From Lamellibrachia satsuma (lineage: Eukaryota > Annelida > Polychaeta > Sabellida > Siboglinidae): DNA of 64,000 nucleotides. Shown piece by piece: positions 58,401 through 64,000 of the stretch; within the stretch, counting starts at the first letter, position 1; every line of letters begins with the position of its first letter. A program made the translations under genes and the position numbers. Under the pieces are notes generated by a model that saw nothing but the letters and a program-made list of their open reading frames with translations, searched no databases and had not been told where the DNA came from. The stretch covers positions 4,307,501-4,371,500 of the forward strand of contig BSQZ01000028.1 of NCBI GenBank assembly GCA_033239005.1. The letters run 5' to 3'.

Positions 58401-61400
58401 CGGTGTATCACCGCTACCCCCTGGTGTGGTGGCAGCACTGTGCTGTAGCTCCTCCTCGAGAATGTCGGACAAGACGACGTCATTCTGTTTCTGTTGGAAT
58501 GAAAATGTTTCACTCAAAAAGTGTTGGTAAAAAGATGCAGTGAACCTTAATAGTTTGCTGTATTAAAAAAATCACAGATCAAGTCATTCTGTGATCTTAC
58601 AAAATAGTTTAACCTTTTAGACCACATGATGTTTTAATGAAATGCATTCCAAACCACAGCACAAATTCAGCAAAATATGTTTGCACCTAGAAAAATTAAT
58701 TTCCCATAAGATGTCTATATATACATATATTAATGAAATATTTTATAAGTTCATATTTCATTTCCATCTCCTCCTCATCACACGCTGTCTACTAACCCCA
58801 ATGTCTTCCATCTCCTCCTCATCACACGCTGTCTACTAACCCCAATGTCTTCCATCTCTTCCCATCACATGCTGTCCACTAACCCTAATGTCTTCCATCT
58901 CTTCCCATCACACACTGTCCACTAACCCCAATGTCTTCCATCTCCTCCCATCACACACTATCCACTAACCCCAATGTCTTCCATCTCCTCCCATCACACA
59001 CTATCCACTAACCCCAATGTCTTCCCTCTCTTCCCATCACACACTATCCACTAACCCCAATGTCTTCCATCTCCTCCCATCACACACTGTCCACTAACCC
59101 CAATGTCTTACATCTCCTCCCATCACAAGCTGTCCACTAACCCCAATGTCTTACATCTCCTCCCATCACACACTGTCCACTAACCCCAATGTCTTCCATC
59201 TCCTCCCATCACACACTGTCCACTAACCCCAATGTCTTCCATCTCCTCCCATCACACACTGTCCACTAACCCCAATGTCTTCCATCTCCTCCCATCACAC
59301 ACTGTCCACTAACCCCAATGTCTTCCATCTCCTCCCATCACACACTGTCCACTAACCCCAATGTCTTACATCTCCTCCCATCACACACTGTCCACTAACC
59401 CCAATGTTTTCCATCTCCTCCCATCACACACTGTCCACTAACCCCAATGTCTTCCATCTCCTCCCATCACACACTGTCCACTAACCCCAATGTCTTCCAT
59501 CTCCTCCCATCACACGCTGTCCACTAACCCCAATGTCTTCCATCTCCTCCCATCACACACTGTCCACTAACCCCAATGTCTTCCATCTCCTCCCATCACA
59601 TGCTGTCCACTAACCCCAATGTCTTCCATCTCCTCCCATCACACACTGTCCACTAACCCCAATGCCTTCCATCTCCTCCCATCACACACTGTCCACTAAC
59701 CCCAATGTCTTCCATCTCCTCCCATCACACACTGTCCACTAACCCCAATGTCTTCCATCTCCTCCCATCACATGCTGTCCACTAACCCCAATGTCTTCCA
59801 TCTCCTCCCATCACACACTGTCCACTAACCCCAATGTCTTCCATCTCCTCCCATCACACACTGTCCACTAACCCCAATGTCTTCCATCTCCTCCCATCAC
59901 ACGCTGTCCACTAACCCCAATGTCTTCCCTCTCTTCCCATCACACACTGTCCACTAACCCCAATGTCTTCCATCTCCTCCCATCACACACTGTCCACTAA
60001 CCCCAATGTCTTCCATCTCCTCCCATCACACACTGTCCACTAACCCCAATGTCTTCCATCTCCTCCCATCACACACTGTCCACTAAGCCCAATGTCTTCC
60101 ATCTCCTCCCATCACACACTGTCCACTAAGCCCAATGTCTTCCATCTCCTCCCATCACACACTGTCCACTAACCCCAATGTCTTCCATCTCCTCCCATCA
60201 CACACTGTCCACTAACCCCAACGTCTTCCATCTCCTCCCATCACACACTGTCCACTAACCCCAATGTCTTCCATCTCCTCCCATCACACACTGTCCACTA
60301 ACCCCAATGTCTTCCATCTCCTCCCATCACACACTGTCCACTAACCCCAATGTCTTCCATCTCCTCACACAACTCCTGCAGTAGGCTGACGTGCTCAGCA
60401 TGACTTTTTTCCCCTGCCTTCTCCTCCTCCCTCTCAGTCTTGTTGAGCATCATGGTGATACTGAGCCCTGTCTTCTCCCTCAATCTCTCCAACTTCTCCT
60501 TCAGACTGTCCCGGGTTGTCTCCGCCACAATCAGACGCTCACACATGTGTGTGCTCTGGTCAACCGAGTTGTGTAGTTCCCGCGACAACCGCAAGTTCTC
60601 CTCCTGGTAATTAACACACAAGATAATCATATAAAATAATAAAGTACAAAGGTTAGAAGAAATTAAAGGTACAAAATCGTATAGCTTTTATCGTAAAATC
60701 ATGTTATATAGTATAACCTATATAGTATAACCTATATCTATTCTAACATGTTATATAGTATAAACTATATCTATTCTAACATCCTGACTGTACAAATCTG
60801 TTTTAAAACTTCCTCCTCAAGTGATTTAGCTCATCAACAATCAGGTTTGTTGATGTTTGTAGGGCATGAATATTTTAAGTAATATGCAGTCGGTTTTACA
60901 AAAGAGTGCGTACTTTTGTTAAAAATCATCAAAAGAATGGTCTCATCTGCAATGTATTATACATTTTCCATGATTTCCATTTTCCATGATGTTACATGGA
61001 ATCTACCATAATGTTAGATCATTATTATCAACCTTAATGTTGAGCACTCTAAAGAGCACTCTGGGTGACAAATCAATTAAATAAAGCTTATCTGAGATGC
61101 CTACTATATTTGAAATATTCATACCATGAGGCTTGTGATTTTCTCTCGGAGTTTCTTTGTATCCTCCGAGTTACTGTAACAGACAGCATTGGTTGTGAAT
61201 CTCATAATGAGGCAACTTCCTAACAATGATTCCTCTTTCCCTACCTCTGTCCGGACATCAGTAAAAACACCCGGCATTGGGAAACATAGAAGACAGTTCC
61301 CCCAATCATAAACACCCCTGTTCAATTTAAAACTATCTACTAGCGGAAATGAATAAATCATAAGTATAATGTCAGAAAGGCAGAGGAGGATGAGAAGTGG

Positions 61401-63951
61401 GAAGAAAAGGCTGCTGATAGGGAGAAGTGGGAAATAGGGAGCAGTGCAAAGTGACAACCAAAGCAGTGCAGCACTACAAGAACTAGTTGGTCTCACCCCT
61501 ATATAAACTGAACTACAAGGAAGAACAACATATTATTTTACTTATATGAATTTCACTAAAACACCACAACAAAGTATATAATAATGACATTCCCACAGAT
61601 GACAATTCAACAACTGTCGTCCAGTGGACAAGTGTTCAAATAAAACATTCCAAAGTGATGCAGCATTGCTGTTATTTTCTAAGATTCGGCTGCATACAAC
61701 AATCACTCACTCACCCATACAACAACCACTCACTCACCCGTTGTTGTTGTAACCGTTGTTGCTGTTGCTGCTGCTGATAGTGGCTCCCCCGCTCTGTAAA
61801 GACTGAACCTAGGAGAACAAGATTTATGTCTAAAGCAGCCAGTTTTCCAAAAAGCCACAATTTTGTTTATTTACAACCATTCGGGGTTAGCACCTTTTTA
61901 GGAGAGGTTTTTTGGGTTTCTTCTATCCAGATAACGCAACTGATCCCAGAAGGTGGAAAAAATTATTTTTTAAAGTAAAATATTCATTTTCCAACTGGCG
62001 TGAAATTTATCAGTTGGATGCAGTGTGGCTTTTTTAAATGTTGTGCCCCAGTTAATTTGCATAACGTGGTTGCTTTGCATAACGTGGTAATTGTGAACAT
62101 TACAGTTAATTTCATGTTAGGCCAGTAATCACATTTGTAGTTTTTTTATTACATTCAGTACATATTATTTTGCTTGCTTGATAATTTGTTCTGCACGAAA
62201 TATGAGGTGTAAGCTATCTAAATATAAGATAATTTTTACTTCTGCTAAACAACTAAACACTTATGTTTTGTGTATGACTGCCCACATCTCTGAGTATATT
62301 TAATATATTACCAATAATATAAACAACATGTACAGAGATCACTAGTTTATTTTAAAATCTGTACCTGGTAATGTAACAAAACAAAGTACTGAGTCTGGTC
62401 CCAGGTTTCGTGGTCATGTCATGGTCATGTCACTACTGTTTGAAATGACTTAACAAAAACAGGCTGTGTCTCGTCAACGGCGCTCCGGTTGTTGACGTCG
62501 CCGACGACATGCCCAATGCCACCGGTCTTGGCACTCTCGGTCACGTTATCAGTTTTCGTAATTGTCTCAGCAACAACAGCCTAAGCTATTGTTTGTCTCT
62601 TTTAAGCCAATCCGACTAAGGTACCTTGTGAAGGTAGGGGAATGGGTCTTTCTTGGGCGGCAGTGTTATGGCATGTGGCTTGATGAGCGACAAATTAGGG
62701 GAAGATTATGTCCCCCTAGCGGATAAATGACATACCACCCTAGCAGATAAATGACGTACCATCGAAGTGGCAAAACGATAAAAATCGCACAGCAATACAA
62801 CTCCTGATAAAATATTAAACGTGCAGTACCGAAATCGTATTTGTGCGTGTTTGCGGTCGAACACCAACTGCACTTTAATTTTCTCAGATAAAAACGGTGG
62901 TGTTATATATCACTCTTATATAAATATGCGTCACTAGGGCACACACTGCAAAAAACTGATGCATCAATGATGCAAGGCCGCTGCCCAGATCGATCCCTGA
63001 TGGACAATATCAAACTTAGCATTAAAAATGCTACCGACCTCCAGAAACTTTGCTATGTGAATTCCAGATGGAAGGAACCTTTTGATTGATTTGAAAATTC
63101 AGAAAGAGCGGCATTGATTTGACAAAGTACTGAAACCAGCACAATAAACATGTCAAGCCAATCAGCAATATCTTGACTTGAACTGGCTACGGTACAAATA
63201 AAAAATGCGACATTTGGTTGATTCTGACAGCTGGGAACACATATAAAGATTATTAACTGGAAGTTGATGATTTCTGGGTAACTTTATGGCCAATATGCCT
63301 GCAGTACATACCAGCTGTTTCAGTCGCAGTATCTCCGCAGCCTGTGGATCTCTGTTGACGATGGGTTTGTTCTTTATTTTGCGAGCGCGGTCGGCATAGC
63401 GCATTGTGCTCAGTGTCTCCTCCATGTTGGAATCGGCTGGACTCACACAGGCGATCATCACTGTGAGGCTGTTCCCTCCCAAGGAGTCTACAACACCCCC
63501 AAGTCATGGGAAACTGGTAAATACAAGAATTGGTTTCGCACAGGGAAGTACCTTAAAATTCACAGGCTTTTCCATGACCAAAATTACATGAAATAAATTA
63601 AACAAGCCTGTCTTTTACAACAGCCTCCCAGCCTTCTATAACCAACCAATTCACCTTTTTTCTCTCAAATTAAGGTTTAAAAAAAAAAATAGCATTTTGT
63701 AAGATTTTGGCAGAAAAATAATTCCCAGAAGATTTCCATAGCCCACAGCCACCAGATGACACTTAATTTTTGACCAAAAAATTCCCTGAACATGAGAAAA
63801 TATTTTGCTCTTTGACCTAAGTTCTACGCACCTTGCAACAACCGAGTGAGTTTTGAATCCCTGTAGGGAATATGGGTCCTCTTCTGGGACTCATCCCCTA
63901 AGGCACTGATGACATTCCCCAGGGCTAGAAGACCCAGGTTGATGTTAACAC
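40243..63951 (-). CDS. KIF4: KIF4-type chromokinesin, last 21 coding exons (5' part outside window)
   Basis: Kinesin-4 plus-end motor that binds chromosome arms and the spindle midzone, where with PRC1 it limits microtubule growth in other animals. The exons encode 946 in-frame residues (numbered here from the first full codon in the window). In order these are the end of the motor (1-80, SPADSN and [12 protein letters not shown]), the neck and coiled coil (about 85-735), an acidic linker (765-795), the CXC/CRD cysteine domain (819-852) and a basic tail (about 931-937). Adding the roughly 270 missing motor residues gives about 1,215, close to vertebrate KIF4A. Coding coordinates: 63832-63951, 63312-63487, 61738-61808, 61125-61173, 60346-60603, 58230-58490, 57222-57325, 54725-54869, 52818-52928, 52576-52659, 52116-52232, 51684-51827, 51242-51339, 50633-50682, 49988-50067, 48210-48380, 47490-47660, 46779-46856, 45946-46065, 43656-43853, 40243-40479. 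All phases agree. Confidence 0.92.
40671..41950. repeat. 24/26-bp minisatellite with about 395-bp higher-order period
   Basis: Units catacatgagtagctcctc plus tcaa alternate with a catatgagtagctcttcctc variant. Identical stretches recur 395 bp apart (for example 41080-41262 against 41475-41657), so blocks of units were copied together. It lies in KIF4 intron 20. Confidence 0.93.
42046..43457. repeat. 32-bp minisatellite with 320-bp higher-order repeat
   Basis: The unit is actgcccgacgtcgagtcag plus agaccagcgtac, about 44 copies. A ten-unit (320-bp) block recurs about three times between 42060 and 43000. Copies near 43300 differ more. KIF4 intron 20. Confidence 0.93.
43656..43853 (-). CDS. KIF4: KIF4 window exon 20: CXC cysteine-rich domain
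   Basis: Residues 803-868. [20 protein letters not shown] is followed by [12 protein letters not shown], with nine cysteines in the KIF4 spacing (CxC, x3C, x4CxC, x6C, x3CxC, x5C). In vertebrate KIF4A this domain binds an iron-sulfur cluster and is needed for chromosome and midzone binding. Acceptor catcaccag, donor gtacaa (weak). The acceptor is abutted by the 63-bp minisatellite. Confidence 0.95.
43862..45691. repeat. 63-bp minisatellite, about 29 copies
   Basis: The unit begins tcttcaaagctttcaataca and contains gaaatattacagacttatag. Two main unit types (cacagcatcc and caaagcttt/cc) alternate in part of the array. 63 is divisible by three, so both strands carry long false frames. It ends nine bases before the acceptor of the cysteine-domain exon. 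Confidence 0.95.
45946..46065 (-). CDS. KIF4: KIF4 window exon 19: acidic linker
   Basis: Residues 763-802 ([20 protein letters not shown] through PLFKHRHV). An acidic run before the cysteine domain is typical of KIF4 (EDGDGDDDEGDDEEWKPTK in the human protein). Acceptor gtttgttccag, donor gtgagt. Confidence 0.88.
46204..46254. repeat. 51-nt hairpin with 15-bp perfect stem in KIF4 intron 18
   Basis: The arms tttcttctaaacaca and tgtgtttagaagaaa flank a 21-base loop. Confidence 0.75.
46440..46680 (-). mobile_element. tRNA-headed SINE, copy 1
   Basis: On the minus strand the head reads ggggcgcagtggttagaaca (A-box-like), followed by a catttcattcactccatgtt phrase shared with the copy at 48770-49085. 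The B box is worn. It lies in KIF4 intron 18. Confidence 0.6.
46672..46765 (+). repeat. dispersed repeat family C, copy 3 (fragment)
   Basis: Shares a ttaatgaatctgatt phrase and a gaggagcgaattat phrase with copies at 48080-48155 and 50200-50285. Confidence 0.5.
46779..46856 (-). CDS. KIF4: KIF4 window exon 18: linker
   Basis: Residues 737-762 ([20 protein letters not shown], then DLPKQR). Variable in the family; supported by splice sites (actttgtag, gtaagt), frame and position. The TP and Lys/Arg content suits the linker before the acidic block. Confidence 0.75.
46857..47489. other. KIF4 intron 17, no further exon seen
   Basis: AT-rich intron sequence with no clear repeat. Confidence 0.5.
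47490..47660 (-). CDS. KIF4: KIF4 window exon 17: VLYLLSQL-type segment
   Basis: Residues 680-736 ([20 protein letters not shown] through SECDILKK), matching EKVLYLLSQLQQ and the following heptads. Acceptor atcctcccag, donor gtcagt. Confidence 0.9.
47885..48155 (+). repeat. dispersed repeat family C, copy 2
   Basis: Begins with a ccagatcgggtcaaaattt phrase, has acccgatccgacgatcagag in the middle, and ends with gaatccaatgatttgcgatg and gaggagggagttttaatg. Same order as copy 1 at 8975. KIF4 intron 16. Confidence 0.6.
48210..48380 (-). CDS. KIF4: KIF4 window exon 16: coiled coil
   Basis: Residues 623-679 ([20 protein letters not shown] through RQDYEKK). Acceptor tgtgtcgcag, donor gtcagt, phase 0. 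It corresponds to the stalk part between the LKYLI and VLYLL segments of KIF4. Confidence 0.9.
48770..49085 (-). mobile_element. tRNA-headed SINE, copy 2
   Basis: On the minus strand the head (gcttagaggttagaacattg) is followed by a B-box-like gtttgaatcctctcg. Then comes the body with cactccacgttgctcc and tgaatgcttcccgatt, matching copy 1. KIF4 intron 15. Confidence 0.65.
49228..49648. repeat. 59-bp tandem repeat, about 7 copies
   Basis: The unit is gtgttgacagggtgtgtgtg plus gctgtgagcaacagagaaga and gactactaacacaccacaa. On the gene strand every unit contains a GTTAGT hexamer. KIF4 intron 15. Confidence 0.93.
49988..50067 (-). CDS. KIF4: KIF4 window exon 15: RWENIATILEAKC segment
   Basis: Residues 597-622 ([20 protein letters not shown], then KWLLSV), matching RWENIATILEAKCALKYLI. 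Acceptor gtggttacag. The donor is chosen as gtgggt because it alone gives phase 0 and keeps the KIF4 spacing to the next exon. Confidence 0.85.
50165..50285 (+). repeat. dispersed repeat family C, copy 4 (fragment)
   Basis: Has caatgaacctgattcttgtt followed by gaggagggaatcttta. KIF4 intron 14. Confidence 0.5.
50390..50545 (-). mobile_element. SINE fragment of the 57841-58203 type
   Basis: Shares gacttcccctggcacagaca, ggaccaacagcttt and ccaaaagacacgggcaaagt with the full copy at 57841-58203. KIF4 intron 14. Confidence 0.65.
50633..50682 (-). CDS. KIF4: KIF4 window exon 14 (50 bp)
   Basis: Residues 580-595 ([16 protein letters not shown]), then one base of the next codon. It matches SAQIADLQQKLLDAE of KIF4. 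Acceptor gtttgcag, donor gtatgt. The phases 2-in and 1-out fit both neighbours. Confidence 0.88.
51242..51339 (-). CDS. KIF4: KIF4 window exon 13
   Basis: Residues 547-578 ([20 protein letters not shown], then [12 protein letters not shown]), then a split Arg. A variable linker followed by a heptad segment equivalent to QIESLETEMEFR. Acceptor tctcttcag, donor gtcagt, phase 2. Confidence 0.85.
51684..51827 (-). CDS. KIF4: KIF4 window exon 12: [13 protein letters not shown] segment
   Basis: Residues 499-546 ([20 protein letters not shown] through DPPSK), matching the [20 protein letters not shown] region of KIF4. Acceptor cccgtacag, donor gtaaag. Confidence 0.94.
52116..52232 (-). CDS. KIF4: KIF4 window exon 11: ANKRLKDAL segment
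   Basis: Residues 460-498 ([20 protein letters not shown] through SGIGARIR), matching [15 protein letters not shown] of KIF4. Acceptor gtttccag, donor gtaagt. Confidence 0.94.
52440..52575 (-). repeat. 45-bp tandem repeat starting exactly at the exon 10 donor
   Basis: On the minus strand the unit is gtcagtgctccatacacctg plus gcagtgctccatacac and ttggcacta. GTCAGT occurs at 52575-52570, 52530-52525 and 52485-52480, exactly 45 bp apart. Read in the exon frame each unit gives [15 protein letters not shown] with no stop for two full units. Confidence 0.9.
52576..52659 (-). CDS. KIF4: KIF4 window exon 10: coiled coil; donor in a 45-bp repeat
   Basis: Residues 432-459 ([20 protein letters not shown], then VMRRKAEE), matching the DRKRQYELLKLER region. 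Acceptor cttggcag, donor GAG|gtcagtgctcc. The intron begins with a 45-bp tandem repeat that keeps the reading frame open and repeats the donor hexamer. Confidence 0.93.
52818..52928 (-). CDS. KIF4: KIF4 window exon 9: coiled coil
   Basis: Residues 395-431 ([20 protein letters not shown], then [17 protein letters not shown]). It matches the [20 protein letters not shown] region of KIF4. Acceptor gtccgtcag, donor gtcagt. Confidence 0.93.
53119..54570. mobile_element. hAT-like non-autonomous element with 8-bp target duplication
   Basis: The left end agggcttcacgtttga and the inverse of the right end (aggggatcacgtttga) match at 14 of 16 bases. Both borders carry the same octamer TGTAAAAC (53111-53118 and 54571-54578). 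An 8-bp duplication with short AGGG-starting inverted ends is the hAT hallmark. Both ends also carry gcgagcg-type subterminal motifs in inverse orientation. The 1,452-bp body has no transposase frame. It sits within KIF4 intron 8. Confidence 0.75.
54066..54125 (+). repeat. tRNA-like remnant
   Basis: ggtagctcagat resembles an A box and tttcgattccc a B box, but the anticodon arm is missing. Probably an old tRNA-derived head inside the hAT-like element, not a working tRNA. Confidence 0.3.
54725..54869 (-). CDS. KIF4: KIF4 window exon 8: conserved RRKRLQEL segment; amplified acceptor
   Basis: Residues 347-394, [20 protein letters not shown] through LNQEIQ, one of the best conserved parts of the KIF4 stalk. 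The acceptor (catgttgtag) and the first 13 exon bases (agtcagtgaacag) are the unit of the minisatellite upstream. A second identical acceptor lies 36 bp earlier (exon start at 54905) and is open in frame. Donor gtgggt, phase 0. Confidence 0.9.
54857..55735 (-). repeat. 34-36-bp minisatellite built on the exon 8 acceptor, about 25 copies
   Basis: On the minus strand each unit reads ttgtagagtcagtgaacagt plus a C-rich stretch (taccccctctcccgtg or caccccttgccatg). Each carries a pyrimidine-rich lead, a TAG acceptor and the first 13 bases of exon 8. The copy next to the exon is 36 bp long; others are mostly 33-36. Copies beyond 55560 are more diverged. Confidence 0.93.
55736..57221. other. left part of KIF4 intron 7, no exon seen
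   Basis: AT-rich intron sequence. Frames near 56179-56534 are AT-driven with no motif. Confidence 0.45.
57222..57325 (-). CDS. KIF4: KIF4 window exon 7: coiled coil
   Basis: Residues 312-345 ([20 protein letters not shown] and on to NPALS), then a split Lys. It matches the IKELELEVINLQKEKEEL region of KIF4. Acceptor ctgttacag, donor gtatgt, phase 2 out. Confidence 0.9.
57478..57764. repeat. 24-bp tandem repeat, 12 copies
   Basis: The unit is taaaccatcactgactaaca plus ggtg, nearly invariant (A/G at one site). On the gene strand each unit contains GTTAGT. KIF4 intron 6, about 150 bp upstream of the exon 7 acceptor. Confidence 0.95.
57841..58203 (-). mobile_element. full-length tRNA-derived SINE
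   Basis: On the minus strand the head reads ggggcacgatgacacagtgg (A-box) and cttgggttcaacgcc (B-box-like), about 60 bp apart. A roughly 290-bp body follows, ending in ccggtgctatataagacatc and an ATT-rich tail, the 3' form common in invertebrate SINEs copied by a partner LINE. KIF4 intron 6. No target duplication is evident. Confidence 0.75.
58230..58490 (-). CDS. KIF4: KIF4 window exon 6: Ser/Thr-Pro linker and coiled coil
   Basis: Residues 225-311. An acidic start ([15 protein letters not shown]), then a disordered Ser/Thr-Pro segment ([19 protein letters not shown], possible proline-directed phosphosites), then [19 protein letters not shown], which matches the conserved ALRQAQMSKEL region of KIF4. 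Acceptor attccaacag, donor gttagt. Phase 0. Confidence 0.93.
58768..60365 (-). repeat. 43-bp minisatellite built on the exon 5 donor, about 37 copies
   Basis: On the minus strand each unit is aggagatggaagacattggg (the last 20 exon bases) followed by gttagtggacagtgtgtgat and ggg (the first 23 intron bases). It begins inside exon 5 and continues for 1.6 kb. Copies are almost identical, with C/T or G/A changes at a few sites; the far end near 58768 is more diverged. 43 is not divisible by three. Confidence 0.95.
60346..60603 (-). CDS. KIF4: KIF4 window exon 5: coiled coil; 3' end amplified in the intron
   Basis: Residues 139-224, from [12 protein letters not shown] to [10 protein letters not shown]. 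Heptad-rich, phase 0 both ends. Acceptor aattaccag, donor gttagtgg. The last 20 exon bases and the first 23 intron bases form the unit of the 43-bp minisatellite that follows, so the true donor is the first of about 37 near-copies. Confidence 0.9.
60604..61124. other. KIF4 intron 4 with two dispersed repeat pieces
   Basis: 60684-60785 repeats an atgttatatagtata/ctatatctattctaac phrase and resembles 30642-30698. 60785-60865 is an inverse fragment of dispersed repeat family C. Confidence 0.5.
61125..61173 (-). CDS. KIF4: KIF4 window exon 4: coiled coil
   Basis: Residues 123-138 ([16 protein letters not shown]). The single leading base completes the Gly codon of the previous exon. Acceptor ctgttacag, donor gtatga. 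It joins in phase 0 to [10 protein letters not shown], giving the order seen in KIF4 (a LMEKN-type heptad then EENEKL). Confidence 0.75.
61738..61808 (-). CDS. KIF4: KIF4 window exon 3: start of stalk with Ser/Asn tract
   Basis: Residues 99-121 ([20 protein letters not shown] and a few Asn), then a split Gly. Acceptor ttctcctag, donor gtgagt (phase 2). The tract is coded by AGC/AAC triplets. It corresponds to the variable linker after the neck in KIF4. This exon is small and low-complexity, so less certain than its neighbours. Confidence 0.65.
61809..63311. other. KIF4 intron 2, no further exon seen
   Basis: About 1.5 kb, GC-richer around 62460-62700, with no splice-bounded coding segment that extends the kinesin frame. 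Confidence 0.5.
63312..63487 (-). CDS. KIF4: KIF4 window exon 2: end of motor and neck linker
   Basis: Residues 41-98. Contains [20 protein letters not shown] (the kinesin beta7 region), then METL-type helix residues, and [18 protein letters not shown] (alpha6 and the neck linker of kinesin-4). Acceptor tgttgtag, donor gtatgt, phase 0 out. Confidence 0.95.
63832..63951 (-). CDS. KIF4: KIF4 window exon 1: motor, after switch II
   Basis: Residues 1-39 plus split codons at both ends (phase 1 in, phase 1 out). Contains [17 protein letters not shown] and the kinesin signature [12 protein letters not shown]. Acceptor ttgctgcag, donor gtgcgt. The upstream switch I and P-loop exons lie beyond the right edge. 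Confidence 0.92.
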
Positions 63952-64000
63952 CTGCAGCAAAGAAACATGACAAGGTCAAACATCCTTCCTCAATTAATTT

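Overview
The window is animal nuclear DNA, most likely from a lophotrochozoan invertebrate such as a mollusc. The grounds are spliced genes with GT-AG introns, a ParaHox-type caudal exon, tRNA-headed SINEs, worn non-LTR retrotransposon tails and very long (TA)n, (TG)n and (CCCT)n arrays. Two protein genes can be supported, both on the minus strand. The species cannot be named from the sequence alone.

Right part (40.2-64.0 kb): the last 21 coding exons of a KIF4-type chromokinesin. They run from inside the motor domain (the [12 protein letters not shown] region after switch II) at the right edge, through the neck and a long coiled coil, to a nine-cysteine CXC/CRD domain and a basic C-terminus ending at 40,243. 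Splice phases agree at all 20 junctions and give 946 in-frame residues. Earlier exons (P-loop, switch I, switch II) lie beyond 64,000. The introns are crowded with minisatellites, SINEs and one hAT-like element that has an 8-bp target-site duplication.

Left part (0-15 kb): a single coding exon, 14,451-14,988, encodes the N-terminal 180 residues of a caudal/Cdx protein. It has the DDW..F motif and the FDWM hexapeptide-like motif, and ends in the phase-1 donor expected just before the homeodomain. No homeodomain exon was found further left, so 1-14,450 is read as caudal intron 1. It holds mostly (TA)n arrays, small tandem repeats and one palindromic MITE-like element.

Middle (15-40 kb): no gene was recognised. 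This is the 5' flank of caudal and the 3' flank of KIF4. It contains GC-richer islands, a TCF/LEF-type site, a 1.9-kb element with inverted ends and a huge internal (TG)n, three copies of a non-LTR retrotransposon tail, and a 24-bp minisatellite open on both strands.

The main observation is that four tandem repeats are built on splice junctions. In KIF4 the exon 5 donor is amplified about 37-fold (43-bp unit), the exon 8 acceptor about 25-fold (34-36 bp) and the exon 10 donor three-fold (45 bp). In caudal the exon 1 donor is duplicated (24 bp). In three of the four, the nearest duplicate site lies an exact multiple of three bases away in an open frame, so its use would add 8, 12 or 15 residues.
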